This document shows, one piece after another, positions 54,166 through 64,000 of a stretch of DNA of 64,000 bases. The notes under the pieces were generated by a model, which was given only the letters and a program-made list of their open reading frames with translations, was not told the DNA's origin and did no database searches. Every line of letters starts with the position of its first letter. Position 1 is the first letter of the stretch. Both the position numbers and the translations under genes were made by a program. This DNA is from Methylophilus rhizosphaerae (GTDB taxonomy: Bacteria; Pseudomonadota; Gammaproteobacteria; Burkholderiales; Methylophilaceae), in contig NZ_FNFX01000002.1 in assembly GCF_900100975.1 (NCBI RefSeq), positions 248,001 through 312,000 of the forward strand, given 5' to 3'.

Positions 54166-55578
54166 TCAACGCTCGGTTAATGCATACGATTTAGCCTTCA
54201 GCACAGGCTTCAGTAAATAGGACATCACTGTTTTTTTACCGGTCAGGATGTCCACCTGTGCCACCATACCAGGAATAATCGGCAAGTTTTTGCCAAGATT
54301 ATTCTTTATTGTTCTTACCTTAACGACATAAAACGCATTTCCTTTATCGTCTATGGTGGAATCGGCAGCAATATCTTCCACCAGGCCGTCCATGCTGCCA
54401 TAAATACTGTAGTCATAGGCGGTCAATTTGACGACGGCAGGCTGCTGGGGCCGGATAAAGGCAATATCCTTGGTCTGTACCTTGGTTTCAATCACCAGCG
54501 TATCATCCGAAGGCACCACTTCCATCACTTCCTTGCCGGGCTGGATGACGCCGCCGACGGTATTGTAGTAAAGTTTGCTCACTTTACCGTTCACAGGCGA
54601 CAGCAGCGTGGACTGTTTCACCTTGTCAGACAGCGCCAGGCTGGACTGGGTCAAACTGTTAATTTTGGCTGTGGTTTCGTTTAAATCCGTCCTCACCTTA
54701 CTCAGGAAGGATTGCTGAGCTTCAGCCACCTTGCGTCGTGCTTCTGAAATCGCAGCCTGCAGGCGGCCAATCTGGGCAGAAGTCTGGTCAATATCTCCTT
54801 TGGCCCGGTTGGCGTCGCGTTCCAGTCGCAGGATCTCGATTTCCGACACCGCACCGCTATTGAGCAAAGGCCGGTTAGCCGCCAGTTCTTTACTGGAAGA
54901 ATCGTATGTTTTAATGGCAACGTCTTTTTTGAACTCTGCTTCAGACAGTTCACGCTCACGCTGTGACAGTTGATCCCTGGCGATATTCACCTGTGAATTC
55001 AATTCATCGCGTGCCGCGTTGAACAACTGCAATTCCTGGTAGTACATATCCGGTGCTTTCTGCTGCACCTCGGCAGGCGGATTGAAGCTTACGCCGTTGG
55101 CCAGCGCCTTTAAACGCGCCTCTTTGGCCCGCAGTGATAGATACTGGCTTTCGTTTTCCTTTAACGAGGAAATCGCCCGGGTTTCATCGATCTTGATCAA
55201 CGGCTGGCCGCGTTTCACGGTATCACCCAGATGCACCATGATATCGGTCACGATACCGCCATCCAGTGATTGCACCACCTGTATCTGGCGGGAAGGAATC
55301 ACGCGGCCTTCGCCACGCGTCACTTCATCCACTTCAGCCAGGTTGGCCCATACCAGCAGCGCCACCAGGATCAGCAGGATAGCGTACATGATGAGTTTGG
55401 CATGCAGCATGTGATCTTCTACCATCACGTCATGCGCCTGCTCCGGCCAGGAACGGTTTTCTGCTGTCTCTGTTTTAACAATCCTGTCGACCAGGGCATG
55501 CACCGGTTTGCCCAGGCGCACCCAGATACTGTCGTTTCTGGTCACACCGCCATAGGTATCAAATATTTTTTTTGTCAT
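54166..55578 (-). CDS. lapC: Type I secretion membrane-fusion protein (HlyD/LapC)
   Basis: 470-residue periplasmic adaptor that links the ABC transporter to the TolC-like pore. One N-terminal transmembrane helix (about 58-80), then a beta-lipoyl part (GRVIPSRQIQVVQSLDGGIV), a long coiled-coil hairpin (about 145-330) and a C-terminal beta barrel with STLLSPVNGKVSKLYYNTVGG. The family's C-terminal ends near residue 470, as in LapC. It starts 5 bases after the lapB stop, in one operon. Confidence 0.93.
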   Translation of the reverse strand: MTKKIFDTYGGVTRNDSIWVRLGKPVHALVDRIVKTETAENRSWPEQAHDVMVEDHMLHAKLIMYAILLILVALLVWANLAEVDEVTRGEGRVIPSRQIQVVQSLDGGIVTDIMVHLGDTVKRGQPLIKIDETRAISSLKENESQYLSLRAKEARLKALANGVSFNPPAEVQQKAPDMYYQELQLFNAARDELNSQVNIARDQLSQRERELSEAEFKKDVAIKTYDSSSKELAANRPLLNSGAVSEIEILRLERDANRAKGDIDQTSAQIGRLQAAISEARRKVAEAQQSFLSKVRTDLNETTAKINSLTQSSLALSDKVKQSTLLSPVNGKVSKLYYNTVGGVIQPGKEVMEVVPSDDTLVIETKVQTKDIAFIRPQQPAVVKLTAYDYSIYGSMDGLVEDIAADSTIDDKGNAFYVVKVRTIKNNLGKNLPIIPGMVAQVDILTGKKTVMSYLLKPVLKAKSYALTER

Positions 55579-55583
55579 GATGC

Positions 55584-57728
55584 TTACCTTGCCTTACCCA
55601 CTTTGCCCGAGCGTAACGCGGCAGTCACGTCTTCTTTATTACCATCGGCCACAATCTGCCCGGCATCAATCACAATCAAGCGCTCAGCGAGTTCCAGCAT
55701 GGCGTTGCGGTGGCTGATCACGAGCAACGTCTTGTCTGCGGTGGCAGTTGCAATATTGCGCTTGACCGTCTCTTCACCCGAATGGTCCATGGCACTGGTA
55801 GGCTCATCCAGCAATACGATTTGCGGATGGGTAACGAAAGCACGTGCAATGCCCACGCCCTGGCGCTGCCCGCCGGACAAGGTCTCGCCACGCTCCCCTA
55901 CTTCCAGGTCGAAACCTTTGGGATGCGTATTCACGAAATCGGCGATGCCGCCCACCTGTGCCGCATGCAGCACCGACTGGTCATCGGCATGCGAATGGCG
56001 CAAGGTAATATTGTCCCGCAAGGTGCCATAAAACAGGTGGTTGTCCTGTTGCACATAGCCGATGCTGCGGCGCAGCTCGGCCGGGTCAATCTGGCGCGCG
56101 TCTATGCCATCAATCAGGATGGCACCTTCCGTTGGCTGGTAGAGGCCCAGAATCAGTTTGTTAATAGTGGTCTTACCTGAACCCATGCGGCCAATCAGGC
56201 CTACATGCTCGCCAGGCAGGATCCTGAAAGAAACACGGTTCAAGGCCAGTTCATCCGAACCCGGGTATTTGAACGATACGTTTTTAAACTCGATCTCGCC
56301 CCGGAATGCTGGCCTGGACAGGAAACCGGCCTCCTTGCTGCGTTCCACCGGTTTTTCCATAATCGCTTCCAGCGATTTCAGCGAGGTTGCAGCAGAATGA
56401 TATTGCGTAAACAGGTTGGCGACTTGCGAAATCGGCGCCAGCGCACGGCTGGTCAATTGCGAACATGCAATCAATCCACCCATGGTCAGGTCACCATTCG
56501 AGATCAGGTATACGCCCAGAATAATGATGGAAACGCTGATAATCTGCTGCAGGGCATAAGAGCCGTTGGTGATCGAAGAAGACAATAATTTCAGCTTGCT
56601 GCCGACTTCGGACAGGAACAAGGCGCTTTTCTCCCACTTGCCCTGCATCTGCCCTTCGATACCCATGGATTTGACGGTTTCCAGCCCGACCAGGCTTTCA
56701 ATCAGTGTAGCGTTACGCTGGGCACTGGCGCGGTACATGGTTTCGGATAAGTCGTGCATTTTGGTCTGCACGCTTAAGGAGTAAACCAGCACGATGGCCC
56801 CCCCGACAAAGGCAGGCAATACCATGACCGGGTTAATCCAGGCGATCACTATCAGGAAAATAATACCAAAAGGTAAATCAATCAGCGTCACCACCGTGGC
56901 GGAAGTAATAAAATCGCGCACGCTTTCGAATGAGCGCAGGTTGGAGGCGAACGACCCCACGGAAGTCGGTTTGGCTTCGTAGCGGGTGCCGAGTACCTTT
57001 TCCATGATCTTGGAACTAAGTTTGACATCAATACGCGCGCTGGCCCAATCGAGGAAATAAGCACGCATGGAGCGCAACAGCAAGTCACCGCATACAATTA
57101 GCGCCACGCCAATGCCAAGCACCCACAAGGTTTCCACCGCCTTGTTCGGCACCACGCGGTCATACACGTTCATGGTGAACAGTGGCATGGCCAGGGCAAA
57201 TATATTGATCAGGAAGGCAGCTACCATCACATCACGGTAGATGCCCTTGTTTTCGGCCAGGGTGCCCCAGAACCAGTGCCGGACTTTAACGCGCCCCACT
57301 TCCGGTGTCCGTGCATCGAAGATGAAGTTCTGTTTGGCCACCAACGCATAACCGGTATATTCCGCCACGAGGTCAGCCAGGCTGATGGTGACAGGTTCCG
57401 GTGAAATGTCCGGGAAAATCACTTGTGCAAAATGCAGGCTGTCATCCACTTTCAGCAACTGGCAGGCGCGGTGATTGTTCAATAGCAAGATCACATCACC
57501 CTGTGACTGAATCAGGGCAGGAATGGCGTTTTGCTGTACCGTGACGTCGAAGCGCAAACGTTCAGCCGAACGCTTGAACAGTTCGGGATTCAGCTTGCCG
57601 TCTTCGAGCGGCAGGCCGGCAGTGAGGGCATCACGGGTGGTCGCCAACCGGTGATGCCGGCAGAGGTAAAGCAGGCACTCAAGTAAAGTGTCTTTGTCAG
57701 TGGGGTTAAAATATTGCGTCGTTTCCAT
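55584..57728 (-). CDS. lapB: Type I secretion ABC transporter (LapB)
   Basis: 714-residue transporter. An N-terminal C39-like domain (about 1-140) has no catalytic Cys-His pair, as in RTX exporters. Six transmembrane helices (about 160-430) are followed by the nucleotide-binding domain: Walker A GRMGSGKTT near residue 510, signature LSGGQRQGVGIARA and Walker B VLLDEPTSAMD. It drives export of the adhesin. The start has no strong Shine-Dalgarno. It is 133 bases after lapD on the same strand. Confidence 0.95.
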   Translation of the reverse strand: METTQYFNPTDKDTLLECLLYLCRHHRLATTRDALTAGLPLEDGKLNPELFKRSAERLRFDVTVQQNAIPALIQSQGDVILLLNNHRACQLLKVDDSLHFAQVIFPDISPEPVTISLADLVAEYTGYALVAKQNFIFDARTPEVGRVKVRHWFWGTLAENKGIYRDVMVAAFLINIFALAMPLFTMNVYDRVVPNKAVETLWVLGIGVALIVCGDLLLRSMRAYFLDWASARIDVKLSSKIMEKVLGTRYEAKPTSVGSFASNLRSFESVRDFITSATVVTLIDLPFGIIFLIVIAWINPVMVLPAFVGGAIVLVYSLSVQTKMHDLSETMYRASAQRNATLIESLVGLETVKSMGIEGQMQGKWEKSALFLSEVGSKLKLLSSSITNGSYALQQIISVSIIILGVYLISNGDLTMGGLIACSQLTSRALAPISQVANLFTQYHSAATSLKSLEAIMEKPVERSKEAGFLSRPAFRGEIEFKNVSFKYPGSDELALNRVSFRILPGEHVGLIGRMGSGKTTINKLILGLYQPTEGAILIDGIDARQIDPAELRRSIGYVQQDNHLFYGTLRDNITLRHSHADDQSVLHAAQVGGIADFVNTHPKGFDLEVGERGETLSGGQRQGVGIARAFVTHPQIVLLDEPTSAMDHSGEETVKRNIATATADKTLLVISHRNAMLELAERLIVIDAGQIVADGNKEDVTAALRSGKVGKAR

Positions 57729-57861
57729 GGCTTTGGCTTGTTATTATCCTTATCAACGGCTCAAATACTTCAGAGGTAGATGAGTATTGTACTCAATTGC
57801 AATACCGGTCAAAACGCCGAGTATATGGCATAAACCCGGCGAATTACAGGGATTGGCAGCC

Positions 57862-59790
57862 TTAGAGTGTACCGAATTGCAGATTTTCCTGCACAAATGG
57901 CCCGGTCACGGCTTCTATACCCACCGCGTTCAAACTGTCCAGCTCCTTCTGGTCCCGCACGCCTTCTGCAATCGGCATAATGCCCATGGTACGTACCATC
58001 ATGCACAAGCCGCGTAACAGTGATTGCTGCTGCGGACGCAGATGAATATCCCGAATCAGCGAAGCATCAAACTTGACAAAATCCAGCCCCAGTTCATGCA
58101 AGTCGCCCAGTTGTGCCATTCGCGTTGCCACATGTTCCATGCCGACCATGCATCCCAGCGATTTCACCAGGTATACAAATTCCCTGAACTGCAAAAAGTC
58201 ACTGAATGCTGCCTCTTCCGAAACTTCAAAACTTAATCTCGCCGGTTGCTGGATGGTCTGCATCAAATTTTGTATCTTGGCCCGGTACTCATCACTGCGC
58301 ATGGCTGCCGCCGACACATTGACACTCAGGCTATCATCGCTCTTATGCAACATATCCACGGCACAATCCAGCGCCAGGCCATCCAGTGTCTTGATCATAT
58401 CGAGCTGACTGGCCCAGTCGATAAAGGCCCCGGCCGCCAGCCACTGGTCACCTTCATCAATATGCAGGCGCAACGGACATTCATAATGTAAGAGTTGCTG
58501 TTCTCTCTGCATCACCGGATAGCGCGCCAACTTGATATTCTTGTGTTCAATAGCCTGCAGAAACTGCTCCTTCCACTGGCCAAGGTAGTTTTTCCTGGAA
58601 GTGAGAATGCTGTTGGCGTTCATGACACGCATGGGCACCACAGCCTGGTCACTGGACAGATCCAGGATAAACTGCATTACGCGGTGAATATCGGCAAAAT
58701 CATCGCCTTTTTTGGTTTTGGTATGCGCAACCACAAATTGGAATTGCATCAGCTGTTGCGCTGCATTCAGTTTTTCCAGCACCAACTTGAATTCTGCTGC
58801 GACAGCAAAATCATTCAGCGGCTGGCGACTGAAAATGCCAAACATGCCACCTGACATCCTGCCAGATACTACATCGGCATAATGTTCCGCCTGCTGCCTG
58901 ATGGCATCACCGACTTTCTTGATTAACTGATTGGTCACACTATATCCCAACTGCTTGTCGATTTCGGACAGGTTGCGCAACTGCACCAGTATCAGCATGC
59001 CTTCTACGAAGCTGTCATCTTTCAGCGCGACTGCTACCGTATTGCTGAAATGCGCCTGATTCATCAGGCCGGTGACTTCATCATAGTTGATTTGCAGGTT
59101 CAGGACATTGAGGCGCTCGGACTCTGCCGTCACCATGGATTTCACGCGATCGGACAAGATGTTCATGGTGCGCACCAGCTTGCGGAACTCTTCGGTTTTT
59201 GGCTCCTTAATCGTGATGTATTTGCGTTCACCCAGGGCCTCTGCCTGACCGATCACATCCTCTAGCGGTTTCAGGATGCGTTTCAGCCAGACACCGGAAA
59301 CCACATAGCTCATCAAGGCCACAATCAGTGTCCACAGCACGGCATGGCGCGAGGTTTCCCATAGCTGGTCATAGGCCAGCGACGGTTCGCTTTCCAGGAT
59401 CAAGGTACCATATTGCTGCCAGCCGGACTGGATATTGGCCACACCGGGGTGAATGCTGATGGAGAAAAGGGACTGGAACCATTTTGGCGCCACCGAATGC
59501 GGATTGCGGTTAACCCGCTCTATCATGGTTTTGTTTTCAGGCGAGACGATCGCGATGCGGCGGTAATTACCCATATCAAACTGGGCACTGACAATCAGTT
59601 CAACCGTGACATTGTCTTTCTGGATATTGGAAAGCGTGATAGCCAGGCCGTTGGCGTTGTCATTATTTTTTTTCTGCATCTGCTCGGCCATGAAACGATG
59701 GTCATCATACACGCCCAGGAACAGGCAACCAGCTGCCACCATCAGGATGATGACAGAAATCGCAATGCGTATTTGTTTTATTAATGACAT
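57862..59790 (-). CDS. lapD: LapD-like c-di-GMP receptor
   Basis: 642-residue inner-membrane receptor. N-terminal helix (1-25, MSLIKQIRIAISVIIL as in Pseudomonas LapD), periplasmic domain (about 26-150) with Trp124 in SGWQQYG, next to the LapG-contacting Trp125 of Pseudomonas, second transmembrane helix (about 152-172), HAMP, GGDEF-like and EAL-like domains. Both output domains are degenerate: the GGDEF site reads RMSGGMFGIF and the EAL site reads LARYPVMQ, so it should bind c-di-GMP but not make or break it. Bound c-di-GMP lets it hold LapG. GAGGG lies 7 bases before the ATG; an in-frame TTG at 59796 is less likely. lapG lies 127 bases upstream. Confidence 0.94.
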   Translation of the reverse strand: MSLIKQIRIAISVIILMVAAGCLFLGVYDDHRFMAEQMQKKNNDNANGLAITLSNIQKDNVTVELIVSAQFDMGNYRRIAIVSPENKTMIERVNRNPHSVAPKWFQSLFSISIHPGVANIQSGWQQYGTLILESEPSLAYDQLWETSRHAVLWTLIVALMSYVVSGVWLKRILKPLEDVIGQAEALGERKYITIKEPKTEEFRKLVRTMNILSDRVKSMVTAESERLNVLNLQINYDEVTGLMNQAHFSNTVAVALKDDSFVEGMLILVQLRNLSEIDKQLGYSVTNQLIKKVGDAIRQQAEHYADVVSGRMSGGMFGIFSRQPLNDFAVAAEFKLVLEKLNAAQQLMQFQFVVAHTKTKKGDDFADIHRVMQFILDLSSDQAVVPMRVMNANSILTSRKNYLGQWKEQFLQAIEHKNIKLARYPVMQREQQLLHYECPLRLHIDEGDQWLAAGAFIDWASQLDMIKTLDGLALDCAVDMLHKSDDSLSVNVSAAAMRSDEYRAKIQNLMQTIQQPARLSFEVSEEAAFSDFLQFREFVYLVKSLGCMVGMEHVATRMAQLGDLHELGLDFVKFDASLIRDIHLRPQQQSLLRGLCMMVRTMGIMPIAEGVRDQKELDSLNAVGIEAVTGPFVQENLQFGTL

Positions 59791-59917
59791 GTCCAAGCCC
59801 TCTTTTTTCTTGGGTAAATCACTTGCAACCCGGCGTTATTGCAGGCTCCGGCATAAGCCTAGCATTAACGCACCCTATTAACCATATATAACCTAAGGTC
59901 TTATCCCAGGTTTTCAT

Positions 59918-60592
59918 TTATTCCAGCCCATCCTGTCGCATCCGCGTCAACACATCCCGCCATTTTGAAATGTTATTGGGTGATCCGGCACGCTGGTTGG
60001 GGTTATTGGCCACAAACAGGCCTTGTTCATTAAAGCTGAAGACAGGAAACAGGTCGCTGCGCCTGGAAGCCGGCAATATCTGGAAATTCAGGTTATCCAG
60101 GATCAGCGGATCGCTGTTCGGTGTGGCATAGTAGGCCACCACCATGTGCGCACGCAGGGTGCCACTGGACATGCGGGCGCGGACATAGGTCATGCGTAAC
60201 TTATCTTGCAAGATACCGAGTTTCTTGAGCAAGGTATATTTGGCAATACTGAAGTCTTCGCAGTCACCTGCCCCTTTACCGAACGTCTCCAGTGGAGTCG
60301 CCCAGTAATCTTCCTTTCCCCATATATTGATATCATCGACAAACATGACATGCTGGTTGACGAAGTCATTGATCATGCCGATCTTGGTCATTTCACTGGT
60401 ACCGCTCAACTGGCTATACAACTCGTTCAGGCGCATCACATTCTGGTAAGCCTCTTCGCCATAGCGCTGCCTCACTTTTTCCAGCATGGCCAGCACATAA
60501 TCGTCGGCCAGGGTGTGCGTCCATAGCACACACAGCGCCAGGCACAAGCTGGCTGCAATTCGGGTCAGAGAAGAAGAAACGTAGCGTCTCAT
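59918..60592 (-). CDS. lapG: LapG-like periplasmic cysteine protease
   Basis: 224-residue transglutaminase-like (DUF920/BTLCP) protease with a signal peptide (about 1-29). Catalytic residues are Cys111 (GAGDCEDFS), His149 (RAHMVVAYY) and Asp166 (LILDNLNF), with the spacing of Pseudomonas LapG (Cys135, His172, Asp189). It cuts LapA-type adhesins in their N-terminal retention module, and the adhesin here has a PAAG site. It is first in the minus-strand cluster, ahead of lapD. LapG needs Ca2+ in Pseudomonas; the sites are not checked here. Confidence 0.94.
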   Translation of the reverse strand: MRRYVSSSLTRIAASLCLALCVLWTHTLADDYVLAMLEKVRQRYGEEAYQNVMRLNELYSQLSGTSEMTKIGMINDFVNQHVMFVDDINIWGKEDYWATPLETFGKGAGDCEDFSIAKYTLLKKLGILQDKLRMTYVRARMSSGTLRAHMVVAYYATPNSDPLILDNLNFQILPASRRSDLFPVFSFNEQGLFVANNPNQRAGSPNNISKWRDVLTRMRQDGLE

Positions 60593-60784
60593 GTGAAATT
60601 AGGTTCCAGTGCGCGATTATGTCATGCGCTTATCCAGCATAAATTGATAAACAAAACGGGTTTCTCCGGCAAATTCAGTCATCTTAAAAAGACTAACGCC
60701 TGACAGCAAGCAATATCTAGCCCACCTGGCAACGGAATTCACCACTAGGAATTCAACAAAGACAAGTAGGGATGGATTGGGTAA

Positions 60785-62191
<1,407 letters not shown>

Positions 62192-62282
62192 TTTGATCAA
62201 AGACTGTGCCGCTTGCAGCGGTAACCAACGCTTGTTAAGGACATTCGCCACCCGTGCGATGTCCTTTCCTGGCCAGGCATGG

Positions 62283-64000
62283 ATGAAATGCCTGATGGCA
62301 GATCGCTTGTTCCTTGCCGCCCTGCTCTGCATCCTCCTGTGCTACACCCCCGGAACACATGCGCAAGACAGCGAATGGTTCCAGGTCAGGCAAGGCGATC
62401 ATTACCAGACACGTTTTTTCCTCAATGGTGATGCGCCCGCTGAAAACCGGCCAGCCCTGCGCGCCCTGCTGGAAAAATACCTGTCCATCCACGAAGCCAT
62501 GCAGAATCCGCGCCTGAACGAGGGTGAGTGGCAGCGGCTGATGCAGAAAACCCCACAGGAAATCAGTGACCTGCTGGCCACCGAGGGCTATTTCAAAACC
62601 AACACAGCCATCACCCGGCCAGCGCCAGACACGGCAGATTTTCACCTGACCCTGCCACCACGGACCAAAATAAACAAAGTCACATTAACCCTGACGGGCG
62701 AGATTCAACAAGCCGCACATCGTGACCTCCTGGAAAAGGCGCAGAAACACTGGGCATTACCCGTCGACAGCGTGTTTACCCAACCTGCCTGGAGTGCGGC
62801 CAAGCGTGATCTACTGGCAGTATTCCTGCAGGCTGAATTCCCCAACGCCAGAATCACCCGTTCGCAAGCGCTGGTCAATCCGCAAACGCAGGCCGTCCTG
62901 ATTAACATTGCGGTAGACTCGGGCCCGGCCATCCGTTTTGGCCAGGTCCGTATCCACGGCCTGAAGCACTACCAGGAAGCCCTGATCCGCCCGTTGAACA
63001 CGCTTAAAACGGGCGAACCCTACCGCCAGTCAGAGTTACTGGTATTGCAGAACAGCCTGATGAGCAGCGGCAAATTCAACCAGGTCGATGTGGTCGCCAA
63101 CACCAAAACACCCAACGCTGACCGCAGCGCGGATGTGGATGTGACCGTCAGCGAGACGGAGCAGAAAAGCATGCGTATAGGCGTGGGTGCCAGCACCAAT
63201 ACTGGCGCGCGTATCGTCTTCAATTACACGGACCGCAACCTGTTTGACCATGGCCTGTTATGGGACAGCGCTATTCGCCTGGAACAGCGCCTGCAGGCGG
63301 CCACTTCCAATATTACCTTCCTGACCGATGAAAAAGGCTATCGCGACAGCATACAGAACAGCGTCACGCGTACCGATCTCGAAGGCCAGGTCACCACGGC
63401 CTTCCAGAACGGGGTACGTCGCTACTGGGGGAATGCCGCGACGCTGGAACAATATATAGGTGCCAACCTGCTGTATGAATTCCTGTCGGTGGATGGCGAG
63501 CAATCGCAGTTCAACAAAGCGACCACACTCGCCTATGGCTTAAGCATGCGGCACCTGGATAACGCACTGGCGCCGACCAAAGGCTGGATACTGAACACGC
63601 AATTCCAGCTCGCTCCGTTTGAGCACTTGTCTGATGGCCGCTTCCTGCAATCGCAGGCCAGGTTGCAGGGGTTTTATCCGCTGACCAGCTCCACGCAATG
63701 GCTGGGCAGGATTGAAGTCGGTACGGTGACTGGTGCACGCAGTGTACCTGCCACTTACCTGTTCCGCGCCGGTGGCGACCAGTCGGTACGTGGCTACGCC
63801 TTCCAGTCACTCGGCGTGGATAATGGAGATGGCGCGGTTGTCGGCGGACGGGTGCTGCTGACCGGCAGCAGCGAACTGGTGCAATGGCTGACCCACTCCT
63901 GGGGGGCCGCCATGTTTGTGGATTTTGGTAATGCCGCCAACAGCTGGAAAGATTACGACCCGGCACTCGGTTACGGCCTGGGTGTGCGCTGGCGCAGCCC
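62283..64000 (+). CDS. tamA: TamA-like outer-membrane assembly protein, 3' end outside the window
   Basis: At least 572 residues of a BamA/TamA (Omp85) family protein; the frame runs off the right edge. A signal peptide (about 1-27, ending THAQ) is followed by POTRA repeats (about 100-330, with VRIHGLKHYQEALIRPLNTLKTGEPY) and the start of the barrel (from about 300, RIGVGASTNTGARIVFNY ... FRAGGDQSVRGY, the RGY motif of Omp85 proteins). TamA works with TamB in lipid and protein delivery to the outer membrane. tamB would be expected downstream. An ATG at 62295 is another possible start. It lies about 90 bases after purB. Confidence 0.88.
   Translation, partial: MKCLMADRLFLAALLCILLCYTPGTHAQDSEWFQVRQGDHYQTRFFLNGDAPAENRPALRALLEKYLSIHEAMQNPRLNEGEWQRLMQKTPQEISDLLATEGYFKTNTAITRPAPDTADFHLTLPPRTKINKVTLTLTGEIQQAAHRDLLEKAQKHWALPVDSVFTQPAWSAAKRDLLAVFLQAEFPNARITRSQALVNPQTQAVLINIAVDSGPAIRFGQVRIHGLKHYQEALIRPLNTLKTGEPYRQSELLVLQNSLMSSGKFNQVDVVANTKTPNADRSADVDVTVSETEQKSMRIGVGASTNTGARIVFNYTDRNLFDHGLLWDSAIRLEQRLQAATSNITFLTDEKGYRDSIQNSVTRTDLEGQVTTAFQNGVRRYWGNAATLEQYIGANLLYEFLSVDGEQSQFNKATTLAYGLSMRHLDNALAPTKGWILNTQFQLAPFEHLSDGRFLQSQARLQGFYPLTSSTQWLGRIEVGTVTGARSVPATYLFRAGGDQSVRGYAFQSLGVDNGDGAVVGGRVLLTGSSELVQWLTHSWGAAMFVDFGNAANSWKDYDPALGYGLGVRWRS

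Noticed and set aside
62209-62221. Hairpin CCGCT-TGC-AGCGG after purB
   Set aside because: It is a short stem without a T-run, so a terminator is not supported.

Overview
The window comes from a Gram-negative betaproteobacterium. It carries a complete cbb3 oxidase module, MCE/Pqi lipid-transport genes, BamA/TamA-type outer-membrane machinery and type I secretion. Gene content and style fit the Nitrosomonadales, with Methylophilaceae as my best guess. No methylotrophy gene lies in the window, so the family placement is inference. Most of the sequence has moderate GC; the stretch at about 7.73-11.11 kb is visibly AT-rich.

Layout: 1-2.9 kb holds the end of a PqiA-type protein with pqiB and pqiC. 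2.9-7.7 kb holds a BON-LysM protein, a small lipoprotein, a 7TM-DISM diguanylate cyclase, a DUF6232-like protein, a 55-residue KGG-type stress protein and mntP behind a yybP-ykoY Mn2+ riboswitch. 7.87-11.11 kb is an AT-rich three-gene island: a membrane-anchored HerA/FtsK-like ATPase, a small membrane protein and a caspase-fold protease. This is the best candidate for an undescribed, probably defensive, system. 11.1-17.1 kb holds a CobW-type GTPase, a palindromic MITE-like element, a UPF0114 protein, an isochorismatase-type hydrolase and a divergent ppk2/pit pair with one Pho box for each gene. 17.1-24.1 kb holds a TonB/TolA-like protein, hrpA, a periplasmic LigE-type DNA ligase and a SafE/TauE-type membrane protein.

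24.1-34.8 kb is an oxygen-limitation regulon: hemN, fnr, a radical SAM protein and ccoH-ccoG-ccoP-ccoQ-ccoO-ccoN-ccoS-ccoI. FNR boxes lie between hemN and fnr and upstream of ccoN. 35.0-41.9 kb holds metG, a fasciclin protein, a glycosyltransferase, mrp/apbC and a hipBA toxin-antitoxin pair.

42.3-60.6 kb is a complete Lap-type adhesion cluster on the minus strand, in the order lapG, lapD, lapB, lapC, a LuxR-type regulator, a TolC-OmpA fusion and a 2982-residue RTX adhesin. The adhesin has a LapA-like retention module with a PAAG LapG site. By analogy with Pseudomonas, high c-di-GMP binds LapD, LapD holds LapG, and the adhesin stays at the surface. Low c-di-GMP frees LapG to cut it off. The window ends with purB and the 5' part of a tamA-like gene.
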